From Pseudomonas sp. Irchel 3H7 (GTDB lineage: Bacteria; Pseudomonadota; Gammaproteobacteria; Pseudomonadales; Pseudomonadaceae), in assembly GCF_900187605.1 (NCBI RefSeq), contig NZ_FYEA01000008.1, positions 124,001-188,000 on the forward strand: a stretch of DNA of 64,000 bases. The letters are read 5' to 3'. How positions within the stretch are numbered: position 1 is the stretch's first letter; each line of letters opens with the position of its first letter. The notes beneath the pieces were generated by a model, which saw nothing but the letters and a program-made list of their open reading frames with translations, was not told where the DNA came from and did no database searches. Made by a program: the position numbers and the translations under genes. This document shows, piece after piece, positions 45,665-56,100 of this stretch.

Positions 45665-46003
45665 ATGATGTCTATCGCCCTGCCCCTCACGGCTTTACTC
45701 GCGTTCAGCGCTTACACCGTTTCAGTGATGCTCCAGGCTGAACAGTCATTGATCGACTTTGGCATCAGCCTGATGTCGCGGCCCGACACCGCGCAGGTGG
45801 TGATTGATCTGTATCTGCTGGCGACTCTGGCCGGCGTATGGATGGTCAAGGATGCGCGGTCGCGTGGGCAGTCGGTCTGGTCGGTGGTGCCTTATTTGTT
45901 GCTGACGGCGGTTTTTGTCTCGGTTGGGCCGTTGTTGTATCTCGTGATGCGCGGGGTTCGCGAACGGCGGAAGGCGGTGGCAAAGTGCAGCCAGATACTA
46001 TGA
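45665..46003 (+). CDS. Small DUF2834-like membrane protein
   Basis: A 112-residue protein with three hydrophobic helices (LPLTALLAFSAYTVSVM, VIDLYLLATLAGVWMV, VVPYLLLTAVFVSVGPLLYLV). The pattern YLLATLAGVWMVKDAR plus a C-terminal helix with SVGPLLYL suits the DUF2834 family. RBS AAGGAA-rich. No function known. Confidence 0.72.
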   Translation: MMSIALPLTALLAFSAYTVSVMLQAEQSLIDFGISLMSRPDTAQVVIDLYLLATLAGVWMVKDARSRGQSVWSVVPYLLLTAVFVSVGPLLYLVMRGVRERRKAVAKCSQIL

Positions 46004-46018
46004 ACACCTGAAACCCCT

Positions 46019-46105
46019 GTAGGAGTGAGCCTGCTCGCGATAGCGGAGTGTCAGCCAAAGATGAGGTGACTGACACTCCGCTATCGCGAGCAGGCTCACT
46101 CCTAC
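46019..46105. repeat. REP inverted pair, family B
   Basis: Facing copies of 'gtaggagtgagcctgctcgcgatagcggagtgtca' around a short spacer, between convergent genes. Confidence 0.87.
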
Positions 46106-46123
46106 ACTGGAATGTCGTGGCAT

Positions 46124-46897
46124 TCAGCCCTTTTTTACGGCGACGAACGCGGCGGTTTCGTAAGGCACCGTCACCACATCCCTACCACGCAGTTCCGGCT
46201 CGGCGGCAATCAACGCGCGAAGCTGCTCATCAACCTTCGCCCGCTGCGCATTCGGCAGCGCGGCGATGAAACTGGTCGAGCGCACGCGGTTGAAAATCAC
46301 GTCCTCCGGCGAACCGGTATGGCCATGGTGAAACCGTTCGACCTGCAGAGGCGCGAACGCCGGGTGCGGAAACACTGTGCGCCAGGCGCCGGTGTAATAG
46401 CGTGGGGTGTCACCTTCCAGTGCGTTGACGATGGCGTCCAGTTTCGGCACCCAGCTGACCTGGGTGTCGCGCAGATTCCAGATCAACCCCAACTGGCCAC
46501 CGGGCTTGAGTACCCGGGCGATTTCGGTCAGTGCTTCGGTGCTGGCGAACCAGTGAAACGCTTGCGCGCAAATCACCACATCGACTGAAGCGTCCGGCAA
46601 CGGCAGATCAGTCGCCGTGCCGTTCACGGCCAGCACATCGGGCCAGGCGTCAGACAGCTTTTCCAACATCTGCGGCACCGGTTCAACCGCGATCACTTGT
46701 GCGCCGGTCACCACCAGCCGCCCGGTGAACTTGCCAGTACCGGCGCCCAGATCGATCACGGTTTTATGCCCATCCAGGCCCAGCGTCGCGGTCAACCATT
46801 GACTGACTTGCGGCGGATAGTCCGGCCGCCCTTTGACGTAGGTGTCGGCGGCGGTTTTGTAGCCGGCAGCGGCTGAGTGATGGATTTGGTCGGTCAT
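46124..46897 (-). CDS. SAM-dependent methyltransferase (class I)
   Basis: ATG 46897 gives 257 residues; the extension to 46984 lacks domain content. The SAM motif is VIDLGAGTGKFTG, followed by AVEPVPQML, and ATDLPLPDASVDVVICAQAFHWF, the pattern of the UbiE/COQ5-like methyltransferase_11 group. A substrate is not recognisable. It is transcribed divergently from the TPR gene. Confidence 0.85.
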   Translation of the reverse strand: MTDQIHHSAAAGYKTAADTYVKGRPDYPPQVSQWLTATLGLDGHKTVIDLGAGTGKFTGRLVVTGAQVIAVEPVPQMLEKLSDAWPDVLAVNGTATDLPLPDASVDVVICAQAFHWFASTEALTEIARVLKPGGQLGLIWNLRDTQVSWVPKLDAIVNALEGDTPRYYTGAWRTVFPHPAFAPLQVERFHHGHTGSPEDVIFNRVRSTSFIAALPNAQRAKVDEQLRALIAAEPELRGRDVVTVPYETAAFVAVKKG

Positions 46898-47056
46898 GGC
46901 AACGCTCCTTACGGCAAAACATCGGATCGACGGCAGACGCTCCCGAGCATAGCGCTTGAATTTACGCTGAACTTGAACAGTCACTGATAAAGCGATGAAT
47001 AAAAATTCACCCTGTGGTGTTCAAAGTGAAACATAACCCCCTGTGGAGCCTTGCCC

Positions 47057-47590
47057 ATGACTATCCGTTCCGTTATGTTCGCCGCCCCGTTGCTGCTGGT
47101 CGCCGCGATGTCCAGCCAACTGGCCTTGGCCAATGGTGATGAAGAAGCGCCGGTGCAGAAACCCGAATGCCCGAAAGGCCAGGTCTGGGACAGCAAAACG
47201 CAGAAGTGTGTGATGCAAGTCAGCAAAGCACTTTCGGATGCCGACCGTACCGATTATGCCTATCGCCTCGCCAAGGTCGGTCGCTACGAAGAGGCCCTAG
47301 CGCTGCTCGACACACTGAAGCAACCGAACACTGCCAAGGCCCTCAACTATCGCGGATACGCCACACGCAAACTGGGGCGCACCGACGAAGGCATCGGTTA
47401 TTACCTGCAATCGGTGAAACTCGATCCGCAGTACGCGCAAGTGCGCGAATACCTCGGCGAGGCCTATGTGATCAAAGGTCGCGTCGATCTGGCGCAGGAA
47501 CAGTTGCAGCAGATCAAATCGATTTGCGGTATGTCCTGCGAGGAATACCAGGACCTGGCCGAAGCCATCAACGATTCATCGAAAACCTGA
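47057..47590 (+). CDS. Exported TPR-repeat protein
   Basis: A 179-residue protein with signal peptide (SVMFAAPLLLVAAMSSQLALA). A Cys-containing ECPKGQVWDSKTQKC segment follows, then TPR units (YAYRLAKVGRYEEALALLDTL, ALNYRGYATRKLGRTDEGIGYYLQ, YLGEAYVIKGRVDLAQEQLQ). It lies just before an ECF sigma factor in the same direction and may be an envelope element of that signalling system. Confidence 0.82.
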   Translation: MTIRSVMFAAPLLLVAAMSSQLALANGDEEAPVQKPECPKGQVWDSKTQKCVMQVSKALSDADRTDYAYRLAKVGRYEEALALLDTLKQPNTAKALNYRGYATRKLGRTDEGIGYYLQSVKLDPQYAQVREYLGEAYVIKGRVDLAQEQLQQIKSICGMSCEEYQDLAEAINDSSKT

Positions 47591-47677
47591 GCACATATAA
47601 GGGCCGTCATCATCGTCAACGATCAGGCATTCAGAACAGAACTCGGACAGCATCTGGCGCGACTGTGGCGCTATGGT

Positions 47678-48139
47678 TTGCTGTTGTCGCGCAATCGGCA
47701 CGTGGCCGAGGATCTGGTGCAGGCCACGTGTGTGCGGGCGCTGGAGCGCGCCAGTCAGTATGTGGCCGGCACGCGCATGGATCGCTGGTTGCTGAGCATT
47801 CTGCATTCGATCTGGCTCAACGAAGTGCGCGCTCGTCGCGTGCGTCGGGGGACGGGACAGGTCGATGCCGATGGTCAACTGGCGTTCGACGGTGAGTACG
47901 CCGCGCAGACGCACGTGATGGCGGCGCAGGTGATTCGCCGAGTGGACGCGCTGCCGGAAACCCAACGCGAAACCGTGTATCTGGCCTATGTCGAAGGCTT
48001 GTCCTACCGCGAAGTCGCCGAGATCCTGCAAGTGCCGATCGGTACGGTGATGAGTCGCCTGGCCACCGCACGGCTGAAACTCGCCGAATACCCGCCACTG
48101 CAAGCGGTGCCGAAATCCACCGAAGGAGACCGTTCATGA
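47678..48139 (+). CDS. ECF sigma-70 family factor, start codon unresolved
   Basis: Sigma region 2 reads RHVAEDLVQATCVRALERA and region 4 YREVAEILQVPIGTVMSRLATARLKL. The TTG at 47678 gives only 153 residues and cuts into region 2. The frame continues upstream without a stop to 47591, and FRTELGQHLARLWRYGL is clearly typical sigma N-terminal sequence. No ATG, GTG or TTG exists upstream; the only candidates are ATC 47609 or 47612 after an AAGGG box. The stop overlaps the anti-sigma ATG (ATGA). Confidence 0.75.
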   Translation: MLLSRNRHVAEDLVQATCVRALERASQYVAGTRMDRWLLSILHSIWLNEVRARRVRRGTGQVDADGQLAFDGEYAAQTHVMAAQVIRRVDALPETQRETVYLAYVEGLSYREVAEILQVPIGTVMSRLATARLKLAEYPPLQAVPKSTEGDRS

Positions 48140-48897
48140 ACACGCCTTCGGATGAACAACTGGTCGCCTACCTCGACGGCGAACTCGACCGTGAGGACCG
48201 CGATCAGCTGGACAATGCCATTGCTGAAGACTCACTGCTGAGTCTGCGCGTGCAATGGCTCAGCCGCAGCAATCTGCCATACAAGAACGCCTATGACGAA
48301 CTGGCGCAACAGGCGCCGCTCGATCGCCTGCAGGCGCGGCTGGATGCGATGCCTTCACCGCAGCGTCCGGGCTTCAACCGCCGCTGGTTTATCGCTGGCG
48401 CCGCCGCAGCGCTAGTGGCCGGCGGGGTGTTGGCCGACCGCTTGTTCCTCGGCTGGCATGCCGCACAATCGAATAACTGGCGAGGGTTGGTGGCTGATTA
48501 CATGGCGCTGTACGTGCCGCAAACGCTTGATCATCTGCCCACCGACGACGCCGCACAACGGGCACAACTGCGCACGGTCGATGCGCGCCTGGGCCTCAAT
48601 CTTTCACCTGCCGCGTTGAAGTTACACGGTGCCGAGTTCAAACGGGCGCAGATGCTCGAATACGACGGTGTGCCCATCGCGCAGATCGTGTATCTGGATG
48701 CGAAACATGGGCCGTTGGCGCTGTGTGTCACGCGCTCGAACCGCGGCAGTCAGCCGTTGGCCCATGAGCGTCGACGTGAGATGAACGTGGTGTATTGGAC
48801 TGAACGTGAACACGCGTGGATGCTGATCGGACACGACGCCCCGGTGGCGCTGGAAGACAAGGCAAAACTGTTGAACAGCCGTTTAAACACCGGATAA
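48136..48897 (+). CDS. Anti-sigma factor, transmembrane
   Basis: A 253-residue protein, coupled to the ECF sigma gene by a 4-base overlap. The N-terminus (EQLVAYLDGELDREDRDQLD) is the anti-sigma zinc-finger-like fold without an obvious HxxxCxxC motif. A TM helix is at about residues 85-105 (WFIAGAAAALVAGGVLAD), followed by a periplasmic sensor domain. It would hold the sigma factor at the membrane. Confidence 0.82.
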   Translation: MNTPSDEQLVAYLDGELDREDRDQLDNAIAEDSLLSLRVQWLSRSNLPYKNAYDELAQQAPLDRLQARLDAMPSPQRPGFNRRWFIAGAAAALVAGGVLADRLFLGWHAAQSNNWRGLVADYMALYVPQTLDHLPTDDAAQRAQLRTVDARLGLNLSPAALKLHGAEFKRAQMLEYDGVPIAQIVYLDAKHGPLALCVTRSNRGSQPLAHERRREMNVVYWTEREHAWMLIGHDAPVALEDKAKLLNSRLNTG

Positions 48898-48940
48898 ATG
48901 CTGCACTATTCTGGGTGAGTGATTTTTCAAGGACTCCACG

Positions 48941-49567
48941 ATGCCTGATTCTTCCCGTTCTGCCTTACTGGTTATCGACGTTCAAAACGACTTCACCCCC
49001 GGCGGCCAATTGGCAGTACCGGAAGGTGACCTGATTGTGCCGCTGATCAACCGGCTCGCCCGTCAGTTCACCCAGGTCGTCGTTGCACAGGATTGGCACC
49101 CCACCGGCCATGCCTCATTCGCCTCCAGTCATCCCGGACACCAGCCCTACGATGTCATCCAGTTGCCTTATGGCGAGCAGACACTCTGGCCCGACCACTG
49201 TGTGCAATCGACAGCAGGGGCCGAGTTTCACCGGGGACTCGACTTGCCTCATGCCCAGTTGATCATTCGCAAGGGCTGCAATCCTGATATCGACAGCTAT
49301 TCAGCCTTTCTGGAAGCCGATCGCCGAACCACCACTGGGCTGGCCGGCTACCTCAAAGAGCGCGGGATCGATACGGTCTACATGGTGGGGCTGGCATTGG
49401 ATTTCTGCGTGATGTTTTCGGCGCTGGATGCACGGGCGGCGGGGTTCAATGCCTACGTGGTGCTGGATGCGTGCCGGGCGATCGATCTGAATGGATCACT
49501 GGCGGCAGCAATTGAACGGATGCAGGACGCCGGCGTCGGGTTGATTCAATCGACTGAACTGATCTGA
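48941..49567 (+). CDS. pncA: Nicotinamidase
   Basis: A 208-residue isochorismatase-family amidase that turns nicotinamide into nicotinate for NAD salvage. Asp13 in VIDVQNDF, the metal site DWHPTGHASF, the Lys in IIRKG, and the cysteine-containing GLALDFCVMFSALDA are the family's expected elements. The spacing and length fit bacterial PncA. Confidence 0.92.
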   Translation: MPDSSRSALLVIDVQNDFTPGGQLAVPEGDLIVPLINRLARQFTQVVVAQDWHPTGHASFASSHPGHQPYDVIQLPYGEQTLWPDHCVQSTAGAEFHRGLDLPHAQLIIRKGCNPDIDSYSAFLEADRRTTTGLAGYLKERGIDTVYMVGLALDFCVMFSALDARAAGFNAYVVLDACRAIDLNGSLAAAIERMQDAGVGLIQSTELI

Positions 49568-49584
49568 ACAACCACAGCCCCCTT

Positions 49585-49670
49585 TGGGAGCGAGCCTGCT
49601 CCCGAAGGCGGTATGTCAGCCAAGTATGCGTTGACTGACCCGACGCCTTCGCGAGCAGGCTCGCTCCCAC
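49585..49670. repeat. REP inverted pair, family B
   Basis: Facing copies of 'tgggagcgagcctgctcncgaaggcg' between pncA and the convergent sensor kinase gene. Confidence 0.85.
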
Positions 49671-49695
49671 AGGGATATTTTCAGCGTCATGTAGC

Positions 49696-50997
49696 TCAGG
49701 CGTTATTGGGCAACCACAACCGGAAGCGTGCCCCGCCCAACGGTGAAGACTCTACGGTCAACGTGCCGCCCTGCGCTTCCAATGCGCGACGGCTGATCGC
49801 CAGGCCCAGGCCAAACCCGCCGGTGGCGCGATCACGACTGCGATCAAGTCGATAGAACGGCTCGAAAATCCGCTCCCGCTCGTCATCGGGAATACCGATG
49901 CCGTCATCATCGACCCAGATCTCACAGCCCTCGGCATTGACCTGCACACCAATCTGAATGCGCTTTTCGCAATAGCGCATGGCGTTGCGCAGCAGGTTCT
50001 GGATCGCCCGCGCGGTCAGGCGTGGATCGAGGGAGAAGCGTTCGAGCTGGCCGTGCAGCAACACGTCAATGACGATTTCCGGTGATTCCAGCTCTTCATC
50101 GACACTGCCCAGAATGCTGTCGATGAACTCGTCCAGCGACACCTCGACCTGCTCCGGCAGTTGCGCCGGATTCTGCAAGCGGCTGTAAGAGAGCAACTCC
50201 AGCACCAGTTCATCCAGCTCGCGAATGTGCGCGACCAGTCCCAGCAAGCGCTCGCGGCTGGCGGTCGGCAAGTCATCGGACAAAGCCAGCGCCAAGCCGA
50301 AATCCAGACGCGTCAGCGGTGTACGCAATTCATGGGACACGGCATTGAGCAGATCGCGTTGCTGATTGAGCAGGTTTTCGATATCGCCGGCCATGGTGTC
50401 GAAAACATTGGCGAGGCTGCCGATGTTGGAACTCTGGGCGATTTTCGTGCGTTCGCTCAAATGGCCTTTACCGAAGCGTTCGGCGGTGCCTTTGAGGCGT
50501 TCCAGATCACGCCAGTGCGGGCGCAACCACATCAGCAGGCAGGCGAGCAGGCTCGCGCCGATCAGCACGTTGATGCTCCAGTACAACAGATTGACGTCCA
50601 TCGGATCCGGTGGCACGACCATTTGCACGGCGGTGGTGTCGTCCAGCGGCGTCACCGCCAGCGTGCGCCAGCCCCAGTCGCCGATACGCACAACGTTTTC
50701 GCCACGGCGCAGGCGCTGCTGCTCGATGGCGGTGAACTCGGCATCGTCGATGCGCGCCAGGACGATGTGCAGCGGCTGGAAATCCTTGTCCATCGACGCC
50801 GCCAGCGCCGGCCACTGCTCATGCGGCACCGCATGAAACTGGCGAGTAATCAGCGATTGCAGGCCGCGCGAATAGTCGAGGTTGTAGGTGACGAAGCGAT
50901 CGCGGAACGCCATGACCACCAGATCCGGCACCAGATAGATCGCCGCGCTGTACGAGACGATCGTCACCAGATACAGGCGAAACAGGATGCGAAACAT
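49696..50997 (-). CDS. Two-component sensor histidine kinase beside RND efflux genes
   Basis: A 433-residue kinase with two TM helices (about 8-30 and 141-157) flanking a small periplasmic domain, HAMP, HisKA with His222 in NAVSHELRTPLTR, and HATPase_c (NLLRNAMRYC, DDGIGIP, GFGLGLA). It is preceded by its OmpR-type regulator with a 4-base gap. The pair next to a MexMN-type pump corresponds to the layout of PA1435-1438 in P. aeruginosa. The sensed signal is not known. Confidence 0.88.
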   Translation of the reverse strand: MFRILFRLYLVTIVSYSAAIYLVPDLVVMAFRDRFVTYNLDYSRGLQSLITRQFHAVPHEQWPALAASMDKDFQPLHIVLARIDDAEFTAIEQQRLRRGENVVRIGDWGWRTLAVTPLDDTTAVQMVVPPDPMDVNLLYWSINVLIGASLLACLLMWLRPHWRDLERLKGTAERFGKGHLSERTKIAQSSNIGSLANVFDTMAGDIENLLNQQRDLLNAVSHELRTPLTRLDFGLALALSDDLPTASRERLLGLVAHIRELDELVLELLSYSRLQNPAQLPEQVEVSLDEFIDSILGSVDEELESPEIVIDVLLHGQLERFSLDPRLTARAIQNLLRNAMRYCEKRIQIGVQVNAEGCEIWVDDDGIGIPDDERERIFEPFYRLDRSRDRATGGFGLGLAISRRALEAQGGTLTVESSPLGGARFRLWLPNNA

Positions 50998-51001
50998 CAG
51001 C

Positions 51002-51703
51002 TCAGCATTCCCACTCGGAACGGCTGAACAAATAGCCCTTGCCCCACACGGTCTTGATCTTGCGCGCTTCGCCGGCGTGGTCGTCGAACTTGCGGCGCAA
51101 CTTGGAGATCGCCACGTCCACCGAGCGATCGGTGCCGTTGAATTCGATCCCGCGCAGACGCTGCAGGATCTGGTCGCGGCTTAACACTTCGCCGGCGTGA
51201 CGGGCCAGGACCACGAGCAGGTTGTACTCACCGCTGGACAACTCGACCGGTTGATCACGCCAGGTCACGGTGCGCTCGGACAGGTCGATGCACAGATTGC
51301 CCATGAGGATGCGGTCATTGGCGGTCAGCGGTTCGCCGAGACTGCTGCGGCGCAACAGGGTGCGCACCCGTGCCAGCAACACGCGCGGTTCGCAAGGTTT
51401 GGTGACGTAATCGTCGGCGCCCATTTCCAGGCCCAGAACCTGATCGTGGCTGTCGTCGCGGGCGGTGAGCATCAGGATCGGCAATGTCGCTGAATCGGCA
51501 CGCAGTAAACGGCAGACTTGCAGGCCGTCGAGGCCGGGCAGCATCAGGTCGAGAATCACCAGATCCGGCGGATTGACCCGCGCCCGTTCGCGCACGTGGT
51601 CACCACGGCCGATCACGCTGACGGAATAACCGTTGCGCTCCAGGTAGCTGGAAATCAGTTCGGCGAGGGCGGTGTCGTCTTCGACCAGGAGGATGTTGGG
51701 CAT
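51002..51703 (-). CDS. OmpR-family response regulator
   Basis: A 233-residue regulator from ATG 51703: receiver with VEDD pocket and Asp52 in LVILDLMLPG, LTARDD switch, TKPCEPRVLLAR; then a winged-helix DNA-binding domain (VDVAISKLRRKFDD, IKTVWGKGYLF). It precedes the sensor kinase in the same operon. It may control the divergent efflux genes, inferred from adjacency. Confidence 0.9.
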   Translation of the reverse strand: MPNILLVEDDTALAELISSYLERNGYSVSVIGRGDHVRERARVNPPDLVILDLMLPGLDGLQVCRLLRADSATLPILMLTARDDSHDQVLGLEMGADDYVTKPCEPRVLLARVRTLLRRSSLGEPLTANDRILMGNLCIDLSERTVTWRDQPVELSSGEYNLLVVLARHAGEVLSRDQILQRLRGIEFNGTDRSVDVAISKLRRKFDDHAGEARKIKTVWGKGYLFSRSEWEC

Positions 51704-51742
51704 GGGTGATCCAGAAAGTGCTGTGGCGACTGATAAGGCCCA

Positions 51743-51807
51743 TTCGCGAGCAGGCTCGCTCCCACACTTGGAATGCGATTCCTTGTGGGAGCGAGCCTGC
51801 TCGCGAA
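51743..51807. repeat. REP inverted pair, family B
   Basis: 'ttcgcgagcaggctcgctcccaca' facing its complement, upstream of the regulator and the efflux operon; it lies inside the divergent intergenic region. Confidence 0.8.
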
Positions 51808-51968
51808 AGCTGTCTATCTGTCGCAATAAATTTCAAGACCTGAAGGATATACGCCCTCGCCCATCCCTGAGCAAAACCCTTACACAATTTCACACAGCGC
51901 CTACAAAGCTTCACCGCTAATCTCGGCGTCTGCCCGTAGGATGCGGACATCAATATTGGGGGTTGTAC

Positions 51969-53126
51969 ATGTCGAACAAACTGCTGGCCGGGCTCGGCCT
52001 GATCGCGATGGCGCTGACACTGAGCGCCTGTGATTCGTCCTCGAAGGCAGAGGATCAGACGCCACCGGCCACGGTGCGCATCGAGACGATCGAAGCGCAT
52101 CCCCTGACGCTCAGCAGCGAACTCAGCGGCCGCATCGCCGCGCCGCGAATTGCCGAAGTGCGCGCACGGGTGGCCGGAGTGGTCTTGCAGCGCACCTTCC
52201 GCGAAGGCAGCGACGTGAAAAAGGGCGACGTGCTGTTCCGCATCGACCCGGCACCGTTCAAGGCTGACCTCGACAGCGCCGAAGCCGCGCTGCGCAAGGC
52301 CGAGGCCAATGCGTTCCAGGCCAAACTGCAAGAGCAGCGCTATGCCCAGTTGATCGACGACCAAGCCATTAGCGGCCAGGACTACGACAACGCCCGCGCC
52401 AATGCCCGGCAAACCGCCGCTGACGTTGCGGCCAACAAGGCTGCCGTCGAACGCGCAAAACTGAACCTCGGTTACGCCACCGTCACCGCGCCGATTTCCG
52501 GGCGTGTCGGTCGTGCACTGGTCACCGAAGGCGCACTGGTCGGGCAGAACGAAACCACACCACTGGCGCTGATCCAGCAGCTCAACCCGATTCACGCCGA
52601 CCTCACCCAATCGACCCGTGAACTCAACGAACTGCGCCGCGCGTTCCGCTCCGGGCAGTTGCAGGAAGTCGGTCAGGATCAGGTCAAAGCCACGCTGATT
52701 CAGGATGACGGCAGCCTGTATCCGCTGCCGGGCAAGCTGCTGTTCAGCGACATCACCGTCGACCCGGGCACTGGTCAGATCATCCTGCGCAGCGAATTCC
52801 CCAACCCGGACCTGGATTTGCTGCCGGGCAGTTTCATTCGCGTGCGTCTCGAGCAGGCAACCATTCAGAACGGCATCACCGTGCCGCAACGCGCCGTGCA
52901 GCGCGACAGCGCCGGCATTGCCCAAGTGCTGACCGTCGATGAGCAAATGCGCGTCGCCGAGCAACCGGTGCAACTGGGCGCGGTGCAGAACAATCGCTGG
53001 ATCGTCACCGGCGGCCTCAAGCCCGGCGACCGCATCGTCATCGAAGGCCTGCAACATGCCCGTCCCGGCGAAACCGTGCAGATCGACGACACCCCTCTTC
53101 CACTTGCCCAGACCTCTGGTCAGTAA
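51969..53126 (+). CDS. RND efflux periplasmic adaptor (MexM-like)
   Basis: ATG 51969 gives 385 residues. A lipobox (LTLSAC, Cys21) anchors it to the inner membrane. The hairpin and lipoyl domains read VRARVAGVVLQRTFREGSDVKKGDVLFRIDP and VTAPISGRVGRALVTEGALV. It links the pump to an outer-membrane channel. The absence of a channel gene suggests use of an unlinked OprM-type protein, as MexMN does. Confidence 0.88.
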   Translation: MSNKLLAGLGLIAMALTLSACDSSSKAEDQTPPATVRIETIEAHPLTLSSELSGRIAAPRIAEVRARVAGVVLQRTFREGSDVKKGDVLFRIDPAPFKADLDSAEAALRKAEANAFQAKLQEQRYAQLIDDQAISGQDYDNARANARQTAADVAANKAAVERAKLNLGYATVTAPISGRVGRALVTEGALVGQNETTPLALIQQLNPIHADLTQSTRELNELRRAFRSGQLQEVGQDQVKATLIQDDGSLYPLPGKLLFSDITVDPGTGQIILRSEFPNPDLDLLPGSFIRVRLEQATIQNGITVPQRAVQRDSAGIAQVLTVDEQMRVAEQPVQLGAVQNNRWIVTGGLKPGDRIVIEGLQHARPGETVQIDDTPLPLAQTSGQ

Positions 53127-53141
53127 GCAGGACGCTTTTCT

Positions 53142-56100
53142 ATGCCGCAGTTCTTTATCGACCGCCCGGTGTTTGCCTGGGTCGTCGCGTTGTTCATCCT
53201 GTTGGCCGGTGCGCTGGCCATCCCGCAGTTGCCGGTGGCGCAATACCCCGACGTCGCCCCGCCGCAGATCGAAATCTACGCCGTGTATCCCGGCGCCTCG
53301 GCGCAGACCGTCGATGAAAGTGTGGTCAGCCTGATCGAGGAAGAGCTCAACGGCGCTGATCATCTGCTGTACTTCGAATCGCAGAGCAGCCTCGGCAGCG
53401 CGACGATCAAAGCCACGTTCCAGCCGGGCACCAACCCGGAGCTGGCGCAGGTTGACGTGCAAAACCGTCTGAAAGTGGTCGAGTCGCGCTTGCCGCAAGC
53501 GGTGAATCAGCAAGGTCTGCAGGTCGAAAAAGTTTCGTCCGGTTTTCTCTTGCTGATCACCCTGACGTCCAGCGACGGCAAGCTCGATGACGTGGCGCTC
53601 AGTGATTATCTGGCGCGCAACGTGATGAACGAGATCAAGCGTCTGGAGGGCGTCGGCAAGGCGCAGTTGTATGGCGCCGAGCGGGCCATGCGCATCTGGA
53701 TCGATCCGCAGAAGCTGATCGCTTTCAACCTGACGCCGGCTGACGTCAATGAAGCCATCGTCGCGCAAAACGCTCAGGTCTCCGCCGGCAGCATCGGCGA
53801 CCTGCCCAATCCGTCGAACCAGGAAATCACCGCGACCATTCTGGTAAAGGGTCAGTTGTCGACGCCGCAAGAGTTCGCCGACATCGTGCTGAAAGCCAAT
53901 CGCGACGGCTCGACCGTGCGCATCGGTGACGTCGCGCGGGTCGAAATTGGCAGCCAGGAATATCAGTTCGGCACGCGCCTCAATGGCAAGCCGTCCACCG
54001 CTGTCGGCGTGCAGCTGTCGCCCGGTGCCAATGCGCTGAACACCGCGACCCTGGTGCGGGCGAAGATGGATGAGCTGGCGCGCTACTTCCCGGCGGGCGT
54101 GGAATACAAGATTCCGTACGACACCTCGCCGTTCGTCAAAGTCTCGATCACCAAAGTGGTTTACACCTTGGGCGAAGCGATGTTGCTGGTGTTCGCGGTG
54201 ATGTTCCTGTTCCTGCAGAACGTGCGTTACACGCTGATCCCGACACTGGTGGTGCCAGTGGCGTTGATGGGTACATTCGCGACCATGCTCGCGCTGGGCT
54301 TCTCGATCAACGTGCTGACCATGTTCGGCATGGTGCTGGCCATCGGCATTCTGGTCGACGACGCGATTGTCGTGGTGGAGAACGTCGAACGGATCATGGC
54401 CACCGAGGGCCTGTCGCCCAAGGAAGCCACGCGCAAGGCGATGACGCAGATCACCGGCGCGATCATCGGCATCACCCTGGTGCTGGTCGCGGTGTTTATT
54501 CCGATGGCGTTCATGCAAGGTTCGGTCGGGGTGATTTACCAGCAGTTCTCGCTATCGATGGCGACGTCGATTCTGTTCTCGGCGTTCCTCGCCCTGACCC
54601 TCACGCCGGCACTGTGCGCGACACTGCTCAAGCCGATTGCCAAGGGTGAGCATCATGAAAAGTCCGGGTTCTTCGGCTGGTTCAACCGCCGCTTCGAGCG
54701 CCTGACCGATCGTTATCAGGGCTGGGTCGGCTATGCGCTGAAACGCAGCGGTCGTTATCTGCTGATCTACGTGGTGCTGCTGATCGGGTTGGGTCTGTGC
54801 TTCGCGCGCCTGCCCTCTTCGTTCCTGCCGGTGGAAGATCAGGGTTACACCATCACCGACATTCAACTGCCGCCCGGCGCCACCAAGAATCGTACGGTGG
54901 CGGTGGCTGAACAGCTTGAGGCGCATAACGCCGGCGAGCCAGGGATCAGTGACAGTGTGGTGATTCTCGGTTTCAGCTTCTCCGGTAGTGGCCAGAACGC
55001 GGCTTTGGCATTCTCGACGCTGAAGGACTGGTCACAGCGTGGCAGTGATGATTCCGCCAGCTCGATTGCCGATCGCGCCAACATCGCGCTGAGTGAAATC
55101 AAGGACGCCATGGCGTTCTCGGTACTGCCACCGCCCGTGGATGGCCTCGGCACGTCCAGCGGGTTCGAGTTCCGCTTGCAGGATCGCGGTGGTCTTGGCC
55201 ATGCGACCTTGATGCAGGCGCGAACTGAACTGCTCGCGGCCGCCGAGAAGAGCAAAGTGCTGATGAACGTGCGTGAAAGCGCACTGGCCGAAGCGCCGCA
55301 GGTGCAATTGGTCGTGGATCGTAAACAGGCCAATGCCCTGGGCGTCTCGTTCGCCGACATTGGCAACGTGCTGTCCACTGCCGTCGGTTCCAGCTACATC
55401 AACGACTTCCCCAATCAGGGGCGCATGCAGCGCGTCGTCGTGCAAGCCGAAGGTGATCAACGTAGCCAGGTGGCCGATCTGCTGAAAATGCACGTGCGCA
55501 ACAACGCCGGGCACATGGTGCCGCTGTCTGCATTCGTACAGGCCAACTGGATTCAGGGCCCGGCGCAGTTGACCCGTTACAACGGCTATCCGGCGATTGC
55601 GATTTCCGGTGAACCGTCACCGGGGCACAGTACCGGCGAAGCCATGGCGGAAATCGAACGTCTCGTTGCACAGGGGCCGAAAGGTCTGGGTCAGGAATGG
55701 ACCGGCCTGTCGTTGCAGGAACGCTTGTCTGGCAATCAGGCGCCGATCCTGCTCGGTCTGTCGCTGCTGGTGGTGTTCCTGTGTCTGGCGGCGCTGTACG
55801 AGAGCTGGTCGATTCCGACTTCGGTGTTGCTGGTGGTGCCGCTGGGTGTGCTCGGCGCGGTACTGGCGGTGACGTTGCGCGGGATGCCCAATGATGTGTT
55901 CTTCAAGGTTGGCCTGATCACCATCATCGGTCTGTCGGCGAAGAACGCGATCCTGATCATCGAGTTCGCCAAGAGCCTGTATGACGAAGGTCACGACCTG
56001 ATCGATGCAACATTGCAGGCGGCGCGTTTGCGTCTGCGGCCGATCGTGATGACGTCGCTGGCGTTCATTCTTGGCGTGGTGCCATTGGCCATTGCCACCG

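Noticed and set aside
51600..54518. 972-codon frame opposite the efflux genes
   Set aside because: Antisense shadow of the adaptor and pump, no domain content.
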